Origin: Gammaproteobacteria bacterium
Lineage (GTDB): Bacteria > Pseudomonadota > Gammaproteobacteria > Enterobacterales > Neiellaceae
NCBI GenBank assembly: GCA_017425245.1
Contig: JAFOOX010000063.1
Coordinates: 1-64,000 of the forward strand
Direction of reading: 5' to 3'
DNA length: 64,000 nt
The notes beneath the pieces are model-generated. The model did not search any database and was not told the DNA's origin. It was given only the letters and a program-made list of their open reading frames with translations. This document shows positions 21,738 to 30,945 of the stretch, in pieces. The stretch's first letter is position 1. Each line of letters opens with the position of its first letter. The position numbers and the translations under genes were made by a program.

Positions 21738-23033
21738 TTAGCGCCCGCGTTTCGCCGGTTTGCCAGCACGAGGCGCACTCTTCACCCCATCACCACGACT
21801 GCTACGCGCCGGGCGAGCGGCGCCATCACTGCTGCGACCACGTGGGGCATCGCTGCTGCGGCGTGCCCCTTCCGGGCGAGCGCCTTCGCTGCGCGTGGTA
21901 CGCGGTGCGTCGCTACGAGCGGTGCGTGGTGCATCACCACGGCCAGTGCTACGGCCGCCTTCGCTACGCGGGGCATCACTGCGAGCGGCGCGTGGTGCAT
22001 CACCACGGCCAATGCTACGGCCGCCTTCGCTACGCGGGGCGTCACTGCGAGCGGCACGCGGTGCATCACCACGGCCAGCGCCACGACCACCCTCAGTACG
22101 CGGGGCATCGCTGCGAGTGGTGCGGGCTGCATCGATGCCGCCTTTGGTGCGGGCACTCGGTTTGCCGCCGCTTTTGGCCGGTTTGCTGGTGTCACGAGCG
22201 CGCACACCGGTGCCGGGGTCGCGGCGTTTCAGTCGCTTCTGTTCGGCGCGGGCGCGCAGGCGGTCGGAGTTGGCGCTCTTCTTGGGGGCTTCCAGCGGCT
22301 CAAGGCCGACCCAGCTGCGGATGTCGTTGACCACCTCGGGTGCCAGCTCGCGCCAGCGGCCGGCGGGGATATCCCGAGGCAGCATCAGCTGGCCGTAGCG
22401 CACCCGGATCAGGCGGCTGACGGTACAGCCCTGGCTCTCCCACAGGCGGCGCACTTCGCGGTTGCGCCCTTCGCTCAGGGTGACGTGGAACCAGCGGTTG
22501 GCCCCCTCGCCACCGCGTTCGGCGATGGTGTCGAACTTGGCCGGGCCATCTTCCAGCTGCACCCCCAGCTTGAGGTTGCGCAGGGTCTCGTCGTTGATGT
22601 CGCCCAGCACCCGCACCGCGTATTCGCGTTCGATCTCGTAGCTGGGGTGCATCAGCCGGTTGGCCAGCTCACCATCGGTGGTCAGCAGCAGCAGGCCGGA
22701 GGTGTTGATGTCGAGGCGGCCAACCACGATCCAGCGCGCTTTGCCCGCCGCTGGCAGGGCATCAAAGATGGTGGGGCGGCCTTCCGGGTCACGGCGGCTG
22801 CAGATCTCCCCTTCCGGCTTGTGGTAGGCCAGCACCCGGCCGAGGGCCGGCTCCCAGTCAACGCTGATCTGGATGCCATCAACCACGATGCGATCATCGG
22901 GGCCAACACGGCTGCCCAGCGCGGCCACCTCGCCGTTGACGGTCACCCGCCCGGCGCTGATCCACTCTTCCAGATCGCGGCGCGAGCCAAAGCCGGCACG
23001 GGCCAGGGTTTTCTGCAGTTTTTCGCTAGACAT
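21738..23033 (-). CDS. rluB: 23S rRNA pseudouridine synthase RluB with repetitive tail
   Basis: 431 aa against 291 in E. coli. RsuA-family enzyme for 23S rRNA pseudouridine 2605. S4 domain (LQKTLARAGFGSRRDLEEW), catalytic GRLDINTSGLLLLTTDGE with nucleophile Asp108, and SEGRNREVRRLWESQG. After about residue 250 comes a disordered basic tail with a 22-residue repeat (GRGDAPRAARSDAPRSEGGR plus two residues) about three times between residues 320 and 385, encoded by a 66-bp DNA repeat near 21880-22080. GAGGAG precedes the ATG. Last gene of the rnm-yciO-scpA-scpB-rluB series. Confidence 0.92.
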   Translation of the reverse strand: MSSEKLQKTLARAGFGSRRDLEEWISAGRVTVNGEVAALGSRVGPDDRIVVDGIQISVDWEPALGRVLAYHKPEGEICSRRDPEGRPTIFDALPAAGKARWIVVGRLDINTSGLLLLTTDGELANRLMHPSYEIEREYAVRVLGDINDETLRNLKLGVQLEDGPAKFDTIAERGGEGANRWFHVTLSEGRNREVRRLWESQGCTVSRLIRVRYGQLMLPRDIPAGRWRELAPEVVNDIRSWVGLEPLEAPKKSANSDRLRARAEQKRLKRRDPGTGVRARDTSKPAKSGGKPSARTKGGIDAARTTRSDAPRTEGGRGAGRGDAPRAARSDAPRSEGGRSIGRGDAPRAARSDAPRSEGGRSTGRGDAPRTARSDAPRTTRSEGARPEGARRSSDAPRGRSSDGAARPARSSRGDGVKSAPRAGKPAKRGR

Positions 23034-23071
23034 TGTTCATTCTCCTCGGTCGCCATCCCGGCGGGGTCTTG

Positions 23072-23641
23072 TCAGGTCGGTGGGCTGAGGTCACTGCCGT
23101 CAGCGGGGGGCGGATTGTCCATGAGCGGGGGCAACTGCTCAAGGCTATTGAGTCCAAAGTAGTCGAGAAAAGCAGCAGTGGTGGCATAAAGGGCCGGACG
23201 ACCGGGCACCTGACGGTGGCCCACCACCTTGATCCAGCCCCGTTCCTCCAGGGTGCGGATGATCGGGGTGCCCACCGCCACGCCGCGCACCTCTTCAATT
23301 TCGGCACGGGTGATGGGCTGGCGATAGGCGATCAGTGCCAGCGTCTCCAGCGTTGCCCGCGAGTAGCGCGGTGCCCGCTCCGGCCACAGCTGGCCGAGCA
23401 GCGGGCTGATCGCCGGGTTGGAGACAAAACGGTAACCGGCGGCGGTCTCCACCAGATTGACCCCCCGCTCGCGGTAATCGCCCGCCAGCGTTTTCATCAG
23501 CTTGCGCAGCCGCTCCTGGCCCACCAGATAGGGCGACAGCAGCGTCTCCTGCAGCTCTTTGAGCGGCAGCGGCCGGCCGGCGACAAAGAGCGCCGCTTCC
23601 ACCAGCTGCTTCAACTGCTCATCGTTGATGCGGCTAGCCAA
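23072..23641 (-). CDS. scpB: Segregation and condensation protein ScpB
   Basis: 189 aa from a TTG at 23641 preceded by GGAGG; an ATG-initiated extension upstream would lie inside scpA and is basic and unlikely. Two winged helices characterise ScpB; visible landmarks are LKQLVEAALFVAGRPLPLKELQ, ETLALIAYRQPITRAEIEEVRG and TLEERGWIKVVGHRQVPGRP. It dimerises and binds ScpA and SMC in chromosome condensation. The start overlaps the scpA end by 8 bp, so translation is coupled; rluB follows after 38 nt. Confidence 0.92.
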   Translation of the reverse strand: MASRINDEQLKQLVEAALFVAGRPLPLKELQETLLSPYLVGQERLRKLMKTLAGDYRERGVNLVETAAGYRFVSNPAISPLLGQLWPERAPRYSRATLETLALIAYRQPITRAEIEEVRGVAVGTPIIRTLEERGWIKVVGHRQVPGRPALYATTAAFLDYFGLNSLEQLPPLMDNPPPADGSDLSPPT

Positions 23642-24500
23642 GGGCCACCTCCGCCGGCTGCGCATCCTCCGCCTGCTCACGGTCGGCGCGGGCGCGCACA
23701 TGGATCAGCGAGAAGGGCTCGTTCTGCACCAGATCGAGCAGCGATTCGCGCACCAGTTCGAGAATGGCCAGGAAGGTCACCACCACCCCGGCCCGCCCCT
23801 CTTCGACCTCGAACAGGGCATCGAACGGCAGATAGCTGCTGCCGACCTTCTCCAAAATGGCGGCCATGCGCGCCCGGGTGGAGAGCTGTTCGCGACCGAT
23901 GCGGTGGTGGCTGAAATGGCTGGCCCGTTTGAGCACGTCGGCAAAGGCGGTGACCACCTCCTGCAGCAGCACTGGCGGCAGGATCTTGACCGGCACCACG
24001 CTGCTGTCTATGTCGGCGGCGGCGCTATAAAAATCGCGCCCTTCGCGCGGCAATTCATCCAGATCCAGCGCCGCACGGCGGAAGATCTCGTAGGTCTGCA
24101 GCCGCTTCATCAACGCCAGCCGGGGATCGGCCTCCTCGTCATTGCTGGCGGCGGCCGGGCGCGGCAACAGCAGGCGCGATTTAACCTCGGTGAGAAAGGC
24201 GGCCATCACCAGATATTCAGAGGCCAGATCGATGCGCAGCTCCTGCATCAGATCGATATAGGTGAGGTACTGACGGGTGATCTCGTTGACCTTGAGATCG
24301 AGGATATCCATCTTGTGGCGGCGGATCAGATAGAGCAGCAGATCCAGCGGCCCTTCAAAGGCCTCCAGCACCACATCGAGGGCATCGGGCGGAATGAACA
24401 GATCATCCGGCAGCTCGGTCAGGGGCCGGCCACGTACCACCGCCAGCGGCAGGCTCTGCTGGGCGGGGGCAAAGGCGCTGACAGCCGCCGGGTCACTCAT
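23634..24500 (-). CDS. scpA: Segregation and condensation protein ScpA (kleisin)
   Basis: 288 aa. The N-terminal SMC-neck-binding part reads VVLEAFEGPLDLLLYLIRRHKMDILDLKV, followed by ITRQYLTYIDLM and EYLVMAAFLTEVKSRLLLPRP. The C-terminal winged helix (VVVTFLAILELVRESLLDLVQ) contacts the SMC head. The organism thus uses SMC-ScpAB; MukBEF is not seen here. Six nt separate it from yciO. Confidence 0.93.
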   Translation of the reverse strand: MSDPAAVSAFAPAQQSLPLAVVRGRPLTELPDDLFIPPDALDVVLEAFEGPLDLLLYLIRRHKMDILDLKVNEITRQYLTYIDLMQELRIDLASEYLVMAAFLTEVKSRLLLPRPAAASNDEEADPRLALMKRLQTYEIFRRAALDLDELPREGRDFYSAAADIDSSVVPVKILPPVLLQEVVTAFADVLKRASHFSHHRIGREQLSTRARMAAILEKVGSSYLPFDALFEVEEGRAGVVVTFLAILELVRESLLDLVQNEPFSLIHVRARADREQAEDAQPAEVALG

Positions 24501-24506
24501 GGCAGG

Positions 24507-25127
24507 CTACAGGAAGGGGGCGGGGTCGCCCTCGCCAACACGCACCACCTCGATGCGATCTTCAGAGAGATCGACCACGGTGGTCGGACGCTCGCCCAGA
24601 TAGCCACCGTGGATCACCAGGTCCACCAGCTTGCCGAGGCGATCGCGGATCTCTTCGGGATCGGATTCCGCCACCTCGCTGCCGGGCATGATCAGCGAGG
24701 TGGAGATCAGTGGCTCGCCCATCGCCTCAAGCAACGCACGGGCGATGACATTGGTCGGCACGCGGATCCCGATGGTCTTGCGCTTCTCGTTCATCAGCCG
24801 CCGCGGCACTTCCTTGGTGGCTTTGAGAATGAAGGTGTAAGGCCCCGGCGTGTTGTTGCGCAGCAGGCGAAACGCGCTGTTCTCGACCACCGCATAGAGC
24901 GACAGCTCCGACAGATCACGGCAGGCCAGGGTGAAGTTGTGCGACACGTCGATGTGGCGGATGCGGCAGATGCGCTCCAGCGCCCCTTTGTCGCCGAGCT
25001 GGCAGCCGAGGGCATAACCGGACTCGGTGGGATAAACCACCACCCCGCCGTTACGGACGATGGCCACCGCCTGATTGATCAGCCGCGCCTGCGGGTTATC
25101 AGGATGAATATGGAAAAACTGACTCAC
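24507..25127 (-). CDS. yciO: YciO, Sua5/YrdC-family protein
   Basis: 206 aa from the GTG at 25127, exactly the E. coli YciO length. The YrdC fold is recognisable from VVYPTESGYALGCQLGDKGALERICRIRH, PGPYTFILKATKEVPRRLMN and IGIRVPTNVIARALLE. Sua5/YrdC enzymes make threonylcarbamoyl-AMP for tRNA t6A; YciO is a paralogue with weaker or unclear activity. Its GTGA start overlaps the rnm stop by 4 bp. Confidence 0.9.
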   Translation of the reverse strand: MSQFFHIHPDNPQARLINQAVAIVRNGGVVVYPTESGYALGCQLGDKGALERICRIRHIDVSHNFTLACRDLSELSLYAVVENSAFRLLRNNTPGPYTFILKATKEVPRRLMNEKRKTIGIRVPTNVIARALLEAMGEPLISTSLIMPGSEVAESDPEEIRDRLGKLVDLVIHGGYLGERPTTVVDLSEDRIEVVRVGEGDPAPFL

Positions 25128-25969
25128 GCACGCCCCTCCTGCAACCACTGTGTCCATATCGGCACAACCTTATCTGGCAGACGGGTGTTTTTGCCCAGTT
25201 CCAGCCAACCACCGGGATGGTGAAAATCGGAGCCCGCCGAGGCCGACAATTTATAGTGAATTGCCAGATCGGCCAAGCGGTTAACGTCTCCCGGATTGTG
25301 CTGACCGGAGGCCACTTCAATGGCGCCGCCACCGGCCTCAACAAAGAATTTGATCAGTTCATTGAGCTGGACGTTGGAGAGCTGGTAGGCGACAGGGTGA
25401 GCCAGCACCGCCACCCCGCCCGCCGCGACGATGGCGGCCACGGCGGTGGGGATGTCGCACCACTCGGGGGCGACATAGAGCGGCTTGCCACGGCGCAGAT
25501 ACTTGCTGAAGGCGTGCTCCGTGCTGCGCACCATGCCACGGTCGATCAACAGCTTGGCAAAATGGGGGCGGCCGATCTGCTGGCCGCCGGCAATGCGGGT
25601 GACCGCTTCGAGCGCATCCGGCACCCCTTTCTTCACCAGCTTGACGGCGATGGCCGCCGCCCGCTCGGCCCGAACCTGACTTTGGCGCTGCTCGAGGGCG
25701 GCGATCGAGCCATGGCCCGGCGGGAAATTGAGGCCGACGATATGGATCTCGCGCCCCTGCCACAGGGTGGAAAACTCGATGCCGGTGACCAACTGTAGCG
25801 GTTTGACCAGCCCGGCATTGACCGTGCTGGCTTCGTCCCAACTGGCGGTGGAGTCATGGTCGGTGATCGCCAGCAGCTCCACTCCACAGACAGCGGCGCG
25901 CCGCACCAGATCGGTGGGCGACAGGCTGCCGTCAGAGACGGTGGTATGACAATGCAGATCAACGCGCAC
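25124..25969 (-). CDS. rnm: RNase AM / TrpH-type PHP-domain phosphoesterase
   Basis: PHP-domain metal-dependent hydrolase of 281 aa (E. coli YciV 293). Motifs: VDLHCHTTVSDG, AITDHDST, GIEFSTLW, IGRPHFAKLL, VLAHP and SAGSDFHHPG, giving a trinuclear metal site. In E. coli it is a 5'-3' exonuclease maturing rRNA 5' ends and degrading short oligonucleotides. The GTG start at 25969 is chosen because it directly precedes RVDLHCH after GGGGAG; an ATG at 25999 is possible. It runs divergently from the trp operon, its usual position. Confidence 0.88.
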   Translation of the reverse strand: MRVDLHCHTTVSDGSLSPTDLVRRAAVCGVELLAITDHDSTASWDEASTVNAGLVKPLQLVTGIEFSTLWQGREIHIVGLNFPPGHGSIAALEQRQSQVRAERAAAIAVKLVKKGVPDALEAVTRIAGGQQIGRPHFAKLLIDRGMVRSTEHAFSKYLRRGKPLYVAPEWCDIPTAVAAIVAAGGVAVLAHPVAYQLSNVQLNELIKFFVEAGGGAIEVASGQHNPGDVNRLADLAIHYKLSASAGSDFHHPGGWLELGKNTRLPDKVVPIWTQWLQEGRA

Positions 25970-26031
25970 TGGAGGCTCCCCGGCGAATGTGACCGGCATC
26001 CTACCGGAGCGCGCCCGGCGGTAAAAGGAAC

Positions 26032-26060
26032 TTGACAGCATGAGGCCGCGCCGGTAATTC
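26032..26060 (+). promoter_or_regulatory. Putative trp operon promoter
   Basis: TTGACA (26032-26037) matches the -35 consensus. A 17-bp spacer leads to TAATTC (26055-26060), a weak -10, with GGTAAT at 26053 as an alternative. It lies 34 nt upstream of the leader peptide. No clear TrpR operator was seen. Confidence 0.5.
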
Positions 26061-26093
26061 TGACGCCCTATTTCACGTCAATGAGATCAAGCC

Positions 26094-26147
26094 GTGGCCG
26101 CGTTTTTGCTGAGCAAGAATGTGCGTTGGTGGTGGCACAGCCAATAG
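26094..26147 (+). CDS. trpL: trp leader peptide
   Basis: Short open frame reading (M)AAFLLSKNVRWWWHSQ with three tandem Trp codons (26127-26135) and a TAG at 26145-26147. Start by GTG at 26094 is tentative; a GTG at 26121 would give an 8-residue peptide. Ribosome stalling on the Trp codons would uncover the downstream antiterminator, so transcription of trpEGDCBA responds to charged tRNA-Trp. Confidence 0.75.
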   Translation: MAAFLLSKNVRWWWHSQ

Positions 26148-26225
26148 CGGGCTGTGTGATGGTTTCTATTGCCTGAAACACACGAATTCAAGGAAAGCCC
26201 GCTCCTGACCCGAGCGGGTTTTTTT
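26136..26225 (+). promoter_or_regulatory. trp attenuator (1:2, 2:3 and 3:4 hairpins)
   Basis: Segment 1, CACAGCC (26136-26142), pairs with segment 2, GGCTGTG (26150-26156). Segment 2, AGCGGGCT (26146-26153), pairs perfectly with segment 3, AGCCCGCT (26196-26203), as antiterminator. Segment 3, CCCGCTC (26198-26204), pairs with segment 4, GAGCGGG (26212-26218), followed by seven T (26219-26225), as terminator. This is the classical trp attenuation layout, with segment 1 starting directly after the three Trp codons. Confidence 0.88.
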
Positions 26226-26281
26226 ATGTCTGATTTGTGGCCGTTGGCGGCGCACTGCGCCCCGCGAAACAGGAGTTGCCG

Positions 26282-27883
26282 ATGACTGACACGCTGATGG
26301 ATCTGGTGGCCGGTGAGGCCGAACTGATCCGCCGCCCTGCCGCTTACACCGCCGATCCGCTGGCGCTCTACGAGCGGCTGAGCGAACTGGGCAAGGTCAA
26401 GAACAGCCTGCTGCTGGAATCGGCAGAGGTGACCAGCAAGGCCAAGCTGAAAAGCCTGCTGCTACTGCGCGCCGCCCTGCGCATCGTCGGCGACGGGCGC
26501 AGCGTCACCATCGAGGCCCTGACCAGCAACGGTCAGGCGCTGCTGGAGCCACTGGCCAGCCGCTTTGAAGCGCTGGCGGTGACCACCCTCGATGGTGCCC
26601 GGCTGATCCTCGATTTCGCCGCCGCCCCGGCCGAGTTGGATGAAGACAGCCGGCTCAAGGCGGTCGGGCCGCTCGACGCCCTGCGTCTGCTGCAGCAACA
26701 GCTGCGCGCCCGCGATGCCGACGAGGATGCGCTGTTTCTCGGTGGGGTCTTTGCCTACGACCTGATCGCCACCTTCGAGACCCTGCCCGAGGTGCCCGCT
26801 TCCGCCAACCACTGCCCCGATTTTGTCTTCTATCTGGCCGAGAGCTGGGCGGTGATCGACCATCAGGCCCAGACCGCCGAACTGCTCGGCGCCGTCTTTG
26901 GCGGCCACAACAGCGGCGCCCGCTTCTATGAGATGACCCGCCGCCTGGAGCAGCTGGCCCGCCAGATCAGCCAGCCGCAACCGCCACTGAAGCGTGAGCA
27001 GGACGCCAGCGCCGCCAGTGCCGCGGTCAGCGCATGCACCAATGACGCGGACTTCTGCAGCAAAGTGGAGCGGCTCAAGCACCATATCGTCATCGGCGAT
27101 ATCTTCCAGGTGGTGCCGTCGCGCAGCTTCAGCCTGCCCTGCCCCGATCCGCTGCTCGCCTACCGCCAGCTCAAGCTCTCCAACCCCAGCCCCTACATGT
27201 TCTTTATGAACGACGAGCGCTTCTCGCTGTTCGGCGCCTCACCGGAGAGCGCCATCAAGTTCGACGCCGGCAACCGTCAGGTGGAGATCTACCCCATCGC
27301 CGGCACCCGCCGCCGCGGTTTCGCGCCCGATGGCAGCATTGATGCCGATCTCGATGGCCGGCTGGAGCTGGAGATGCGCCTCGACCGCAAGGAGCTGGCT
27401 GAGCACATCATGCTGGTGGATCTGGCGCGTAACGACGTGGCCCGCATCAGCGAGCCGGGCAGCCGCTATGTGGCCGATCTGCTCAAAGTGGACCGCTACA
27501 GCCATGTGATGCATCTGGTGTCACGGGTAGTGGGCACCCTGCGCAGCGATCTCGACGCCCTGCATGCCTATCAGGCGTGCATGAACATGGGCACCCTGGT
27601 TGGCGCCCCCAAGATCCGCGCCTCACAGCTGATTCGTGATATCGAAGGCAAACGGCGCGGCAGCTACGGCGGCGCCGTGGGTTACTTGAACGGCAAGGGT
27701 GACATGGACACCTGCATCGTCATCCGCAGCGCCTTTGTGCGCGATGGCGTGGCCACGGTTCAGGCCGGTGCCGGGGTGGTGTACGATTCCGTGCCCCAGG
27801 CCGAGGCCGATGAGACGCGCAACAAGGCGCAGGCGGTGCTCTCCGCCATTGCCGCCGCCAACCGCCAGCTGGCCGAGGTGTAA
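26282..27883 (+). CDS. trpE: Anthranilate synthase component I
   Basis: 533 aa (E. coli 520). Converts chorismate to anthranilate with ammonia from TrpG. The LLES motif near the N-terminus belongs to the tryptophan feedback site. The catalytic domain shows [40 protein letters not shown] and [11 protein letters not shown]. The ATG at 26282 follows AGGAG; an upstream in-frame ATG would start inside the terminator trail. First gene after the attenuator. Confidence 0.95.
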   Translation: MTDTLMDLVAGEAELIRRPAAYTADPLALYERLSELGKVKNSLLLESAEVTSKAKLKSLLLLRAALRIVGDGRSVTIEALTSNGQALLEPLASRFEALAVTTLDGARLILDFAAAPAELDEDSRLKAVGPLDALRLLQQQLRARDADEDALFLGGVFAYDLIATFETLPEVPASANHCPDFVFYLAESWAVIDHQAQTAELLGAVFGGHNSGARFYEMTRRLEQLARQISQPQPPLKREQDASAASAAVSACTNDADFCSKVERLKHHIVIGDIFQVVPSRSFSLPCPDPLLAYRQLKLSNPSPYMFFMNDERFSLFGASPESAIKFDAGNRQVEIYPIAGTRRRGFAPDGSIDADLDGRLELEMRLDRKELAEHIMLVDLARNDVARISEPGSRYVADLLKVDRYSHVMHLVSRVVGTLRSDLDALHAYQACMNMGTLVGAPKIRASQLIRDIEGKRRGSYGGAVGYLNGKGDMDTCIVIRSAFVRDGVATVQAGAGVVYDSVPQAEADETRNKAQAVLSAIAAANRQLAEV

Positions 27884-27885
27884 GG

Positions 27886-28515
27886 ATGACCCAGATGACC
27901 ACCCAAACCACCGTCTTCCTGCTCGATAACTTCGACAGCTTTACCTACAACCTGGTCGATCAGTTCCGCAGCCTGGGCCTGGCGGTGCGCATCTACCGCA
28001 ACGATCTGGCCGCTGAGCGCATCTTTGACCTGATGCAGCAGCAGGCCAAGCAGAGCCCGGTGCTGCTGGTGCTCAGCCCCGGCCCCGGCGCCCCCCACGA
28101 AGCGGGCTGCATGATCGATCTCATCAGTCTCTGTCGCGGCGTCTTTCCGATCATCGGCATCTGCCTCGGCCATCAGGCGCTGATCGAACAGTACGGCGGC
28201 AAAGTGGGCCCGGTCGGGCAGATTGTCCACGGCAAGTCATCGAGCATCAGCCACAGCGGCGAAGGCCCTTTCGCCGGCCTGCCCAACCCGCTGCCGGTGG
28301 CCCGTTACCACTCGCTGGTGGGCCATCTGGTCACCGGCGGCCTGACCACCATCGCCGATTATGAAGGGCTGTCGATGGCGGTGATGGATGAGGCCCGACG
28401 CGTGCTGGGGCTGCAGTTCCACCCCGAATCGATCCTGACCACCGATGGCGCCCGGCTGCTGCGTCAGTCGCTGGCCTGGGCCCAGAGTGCGGCCGTCAGC
28501 GGCCAGCCGGCTTGA
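27886..28515 (+). CDS. trpG: Anthranilate synthase component II (glutamine amidotransferase)
   Basis: 209 aa class I amidotransferase supplying ammonia to Trp[41 protein letters not shown] with nucleophile Cys93, and [10 protein letters not shown] with the catalytic His/Glu. It is not fused to trpD, unlike enteric bacteria. Two nucleotides separate it from trpE; trpD follows after 14 nt. Confidence 0.95.
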   Translation: MTQMTTQTTVFLLDNFDSFTYNLVDQFRSLGLAVRIYRNDLAAERIFDLMQQQAKQSPVLLVLSPGPGAPHEAGCMIDLISLCRGVFPIIGICLGHQALIEQYGGKVGPVGQIVHGKSSSISHSGEGPFAGLPNPLPVARYHSLVGHLVTGGLTTIADYEGLSMAVMDEARRVLGLQFHPESILTTDGARLLRQSLAWAQSAAVSGQPA

Positions 28516-28529
28516 GATAAGGAAAGCGC

Positions 28530-29537
28530 ATGCACACCGAACTGGAACAACTCTACAGTGGCGAGTCGCTCGACCAGCCGACCATGCAGGCACTGATCGC
28601 CCGCGTGGTGGCCGGTGAAGCCGATCCGCTGCAGCTGACCGCGCTGTTGGTCGCCCTCAAGATCAAGGGCGAAACCCCGTTTGAAATCGCCGGTGCCGCC
28701 AGCGCCATTCGCGCCGCCGCCGCCCCGTTCGCCAAACCGGCCTATGCCGTGGCTGATATTGTCGGCACCGGTGGCGATGGCCACCACACCCTCAATATCT
28801 CCTCCACCGCCATGCTGGTGGCTGCCGCCGCCGGGGTGAAGGTAGCCAAACATGGCAACCGCAGCGTATCGAGCAAAAGCGGCTCGGCCGATCTGCTCGA
28901 AGCGCTGGGCATCAAGCTGGCGATGAGTGCCGAGGTAGCGCGGAAAGCGCTGGATGAGCTGGGCTGCTGCTTCCTGTTTGCCCCGGTCTACCACAGCGGT
29001 TTCCGCCACGCCGGCCCGGTACGGGCGGCACTGAAAACCCGCACCCTGTTCAACGTGCTGGGGCCGCTCGTTAACCCCGCTCACCCGGAATATATGCTGC
29101 TGGGCGTTTACAGCCCGGCGCTGGTGGAGCCCATTGCCGAGGCGCTGGCCCTGCTCGGGGTCAAACGCGCGCTGGTGGTCCATGGCAGCGGGCTGGATGA
29201 GGTGGCAGTCCATGGCGACACCCATGCCGTGCTGGTCGATGACGGCAAGCTCACCCCCATGGTGATCACCCCTGAGCTGATGGGACTGAACCGCTACCCG
29301 CTGAGCGCGCTGGTCGGTGGCGATGCCGAGCATAATGCCGCGCTTACCCGCGCCATCCTCGATGGTCGCGGCGACTCTGCCCATGTGGCGGCGGTGGCGG
29401 CCAATGCCGGTGCCCTGATTTATGTTGCTGGCCTGGCCGACTCGCTGCACAGCGGGGTGGCCAAGGCCCAGCAGGTGATGGCCAGCGGCGCCGCCGCGCT
29501 GCTGGTCCAACGTCTGGCCGAGGTGAGCCATGGTTGA
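28530..29537 (+). CDS. trpD: Anthranilate phosphoribosyltransferase
   Basis: 335 aa. Transfers phosphoribose from PRPP to anthranilate. Motifs: DIVGTGGDGHHTLNIS (PRPP loop), KHGNRSVSSKSGSADLLEALG, and FNVLGPLVNPAHPEYMLLGVY. AAGGAA precedes the ATG. The end overlaps the trpC(F) start by 8 bp. Confidence 0.95.
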   Translation: MHTELEQLYSGESLDQPTMQALIARVVAGEADPLQLTALLVALKIKGETPFEIAGAASAIRAAAAPFAKPAYAVADIVGTGGDGHHTLNISSTAMLVAAAAGVKVAKHGNRSVSSKSGSADLLEALGIKLAMSAEVARKALDELGCCFLFAPVYHSGFRHAGPVRAALKTRTLFNVLGPLVNPAHPEYMLLGVYSPALVEPIAEALALLGVKRALVVHGSGLDEVAVHGDTHAVLVDDGKLTPMVITPELMGLNRYPLSALVGGDAEHNAALTRAILDGRGDSAHVAAVAANAGALIYVAGLADSLHSGVAKAQQVMASGAAALLVQRLAEVSHG

Positions 29538-30918
29538 TGCCGTGAAAGAGACCGTATTGCAGCGCATCGTGCGCGACAAGGCCGAGACCCTGAAGCGCTA
29601 TCAGGCTGAGCTGCCGCTGTCGCAGTTCCGCGACAAGCTGGTGCCCTCGGATCGCGACTTCGTGGCCGCCCTGGCCAACAAGCCGAGTCGCTTTATTCTC
29701 GAATGCAAAAAGGCCTCACCCTCCAAGGGGCTGATCCGCGCCGACTTCGATCTGGCGGAGATCGCCCGGGTCTACAACCGCTATGCCGCCGCCATCTCGG
29801 TGCTGACCGACGAGCAGTATTTTCAGGGCCACTACGACTACCTGACCTTCGTGCGCAGCCGCGTTTGTGTGCCGGTGCTGTGCAAAGACTTCATCATCGA
29901 CCCCTACCAGATCTACCGCGCCCGCTACCACGGCGCCGATGCAGTGCTGCTGATGCTGTCGGTACTCAGTGACCAGGAGTGGAAGGCGCTGGCGGCCGTG
30001 GCTGCCGAACTCAACATGGGGGTGCTGACCGAAGTGAGCAGCGAGGCGGAGATGCGCCGCGCCATCGCCCTCGACGCGGCGGTCATCGGCATCAACAACC
30101 GCGATCTGCGCGATCTGTCGATCACCCTGGATCGCACCGAGCAGCTGGCGCCGATGGTGCCGGCTGGCAAGGTGATCCTGAGCGAATCGGGGATCAAGGC
30201 CCACGCCGATGTCGAGCGCCTCGCCCCGCTGGTCAATGGCTTTCTGGTGGGCAGCTCGCTGATGAGCGAGCCGAGCCTGGAACTGGCCTGCCGCCAGCTG
30301 ATCTTCGGCAACGTCAAGATCTGCGGCCTGACCACGCCAGAGATGGCCCATCGCGCTGCTGCCGCTGGTGCCAGCTACGGCGGGCTGATCTTTGTCCCCT
30401 CCTCCAAGCGCTGCGTCTCTGAGGTGCAGGCGGCCACCATCACCGCCACCCGCGCCCTCGATTTTGTCGGGGTATTTGTCGATGCCGAAGCGGCAGAGGT
30501 GGCGCGGCTGGTCAAGACGCTGGGGCTGACCGCCGTGCAGCTGCACGGCAGCGAAGACGCCGCCTACATCAACGCCCTGCGTCCGCAACTGCCCACCGGC
30601 TGCCAGATCTGGAAAGCCCACCGCATCCATGATCAGCTGCCCGATTTCAGCCAGTGGCCGGCGGATCGCCAGCTGCTGGATACCTTCTCGGTGAACGCCC
30701 ATGGCGGCACCGGTGAGCGCTTCGACTGGGGGCTACTCAAAGAGCATCCGGAGCGCCACAAGCTGATGCTGGCCGGTGGCCTTAGCCCCGCCAATGTGAG
30801 TGAGGCCCGCGCTACCGGCGTCTGGGGGCTGGATGTGAACTCCGGGGTGGAAACCGCCCCCGGCGTGAAATCCAGCAACCTGCTGGCCGCACTCCACCAC
30901 CAATTGCGTAGTTACTGA
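29530..30918 (+). CDS. trpCF: Bifunctional indole-3-glycerol phosphate synthase / phosphoribosylanthranilate isomerase
   Basis: 462 aa, two TIM barrels fused as in enterics and vibrios. IGPS half (about 1-255): FILECKKASPSKGLIRADFD, LCKDFIIDPYQIYRARYHGAD, GINNRDLRDLSI, LSESGIKAHADVERL. PRAI half (about 256-462): VKICGLTTPEMAHRAAAAGA, VQLHGSEDAAYIN, LLDTFSVNAHGGTGERFDW, GLDVNSGVETAPGVKS. PRAI performs the Amadori rearrangement and IGPS closes the indole ring. Coupled to trpD by overlap. Confidence 0.95.
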   Translation: MVDAVKETVLQRIVRDKAETLKRYQAELPLSQFRDKLVPSDRDFVAALANKPSRFILECKKASPSKGLIRADFDLAEIARVYNRYAAAISVLTDEQYFQGHYDYLTFVRSRVCVPVLCKDFIIDPYQIYRARYHGADAVLLMLSVLSDQEWKALAAVAAELNMGVLTEVSSEAEMRRAIALDAAVIGINNRDLRDLSITLDRTEQLAPMVPAGKVILSESGIKAHADVERLAPLVNGFLVGSSLMSEPSLELACRQLIFGNVKICGLTTPEMAHRAAAAGASYGGLIFVPSSKRCVSEVQAATITATRALDFVGVFVDAEAAEVARLVKTLGLTAVQLHGSEDAAYINALRPQLPTGCQIWKAHRIHDQLPDFSQWPADRQLLDTFSVNAHGGTGERFDWGLLKEHPERHKLMLAGGLSPANVSEARATGVWGLDVNSGVETAPGVKSSNLLAALHHQLRSY

Positions 30919-30945
30919 TTTATCTAACTGGAGAGGGCCCTGCCC

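Noticed and set aside
21702-23162. Open frame of 486 codons on the plus strand
   Set aside because: Antisense to rluB and its repetitive tail; the apparent low-complexity repeats are the complement of the RluB repeat.
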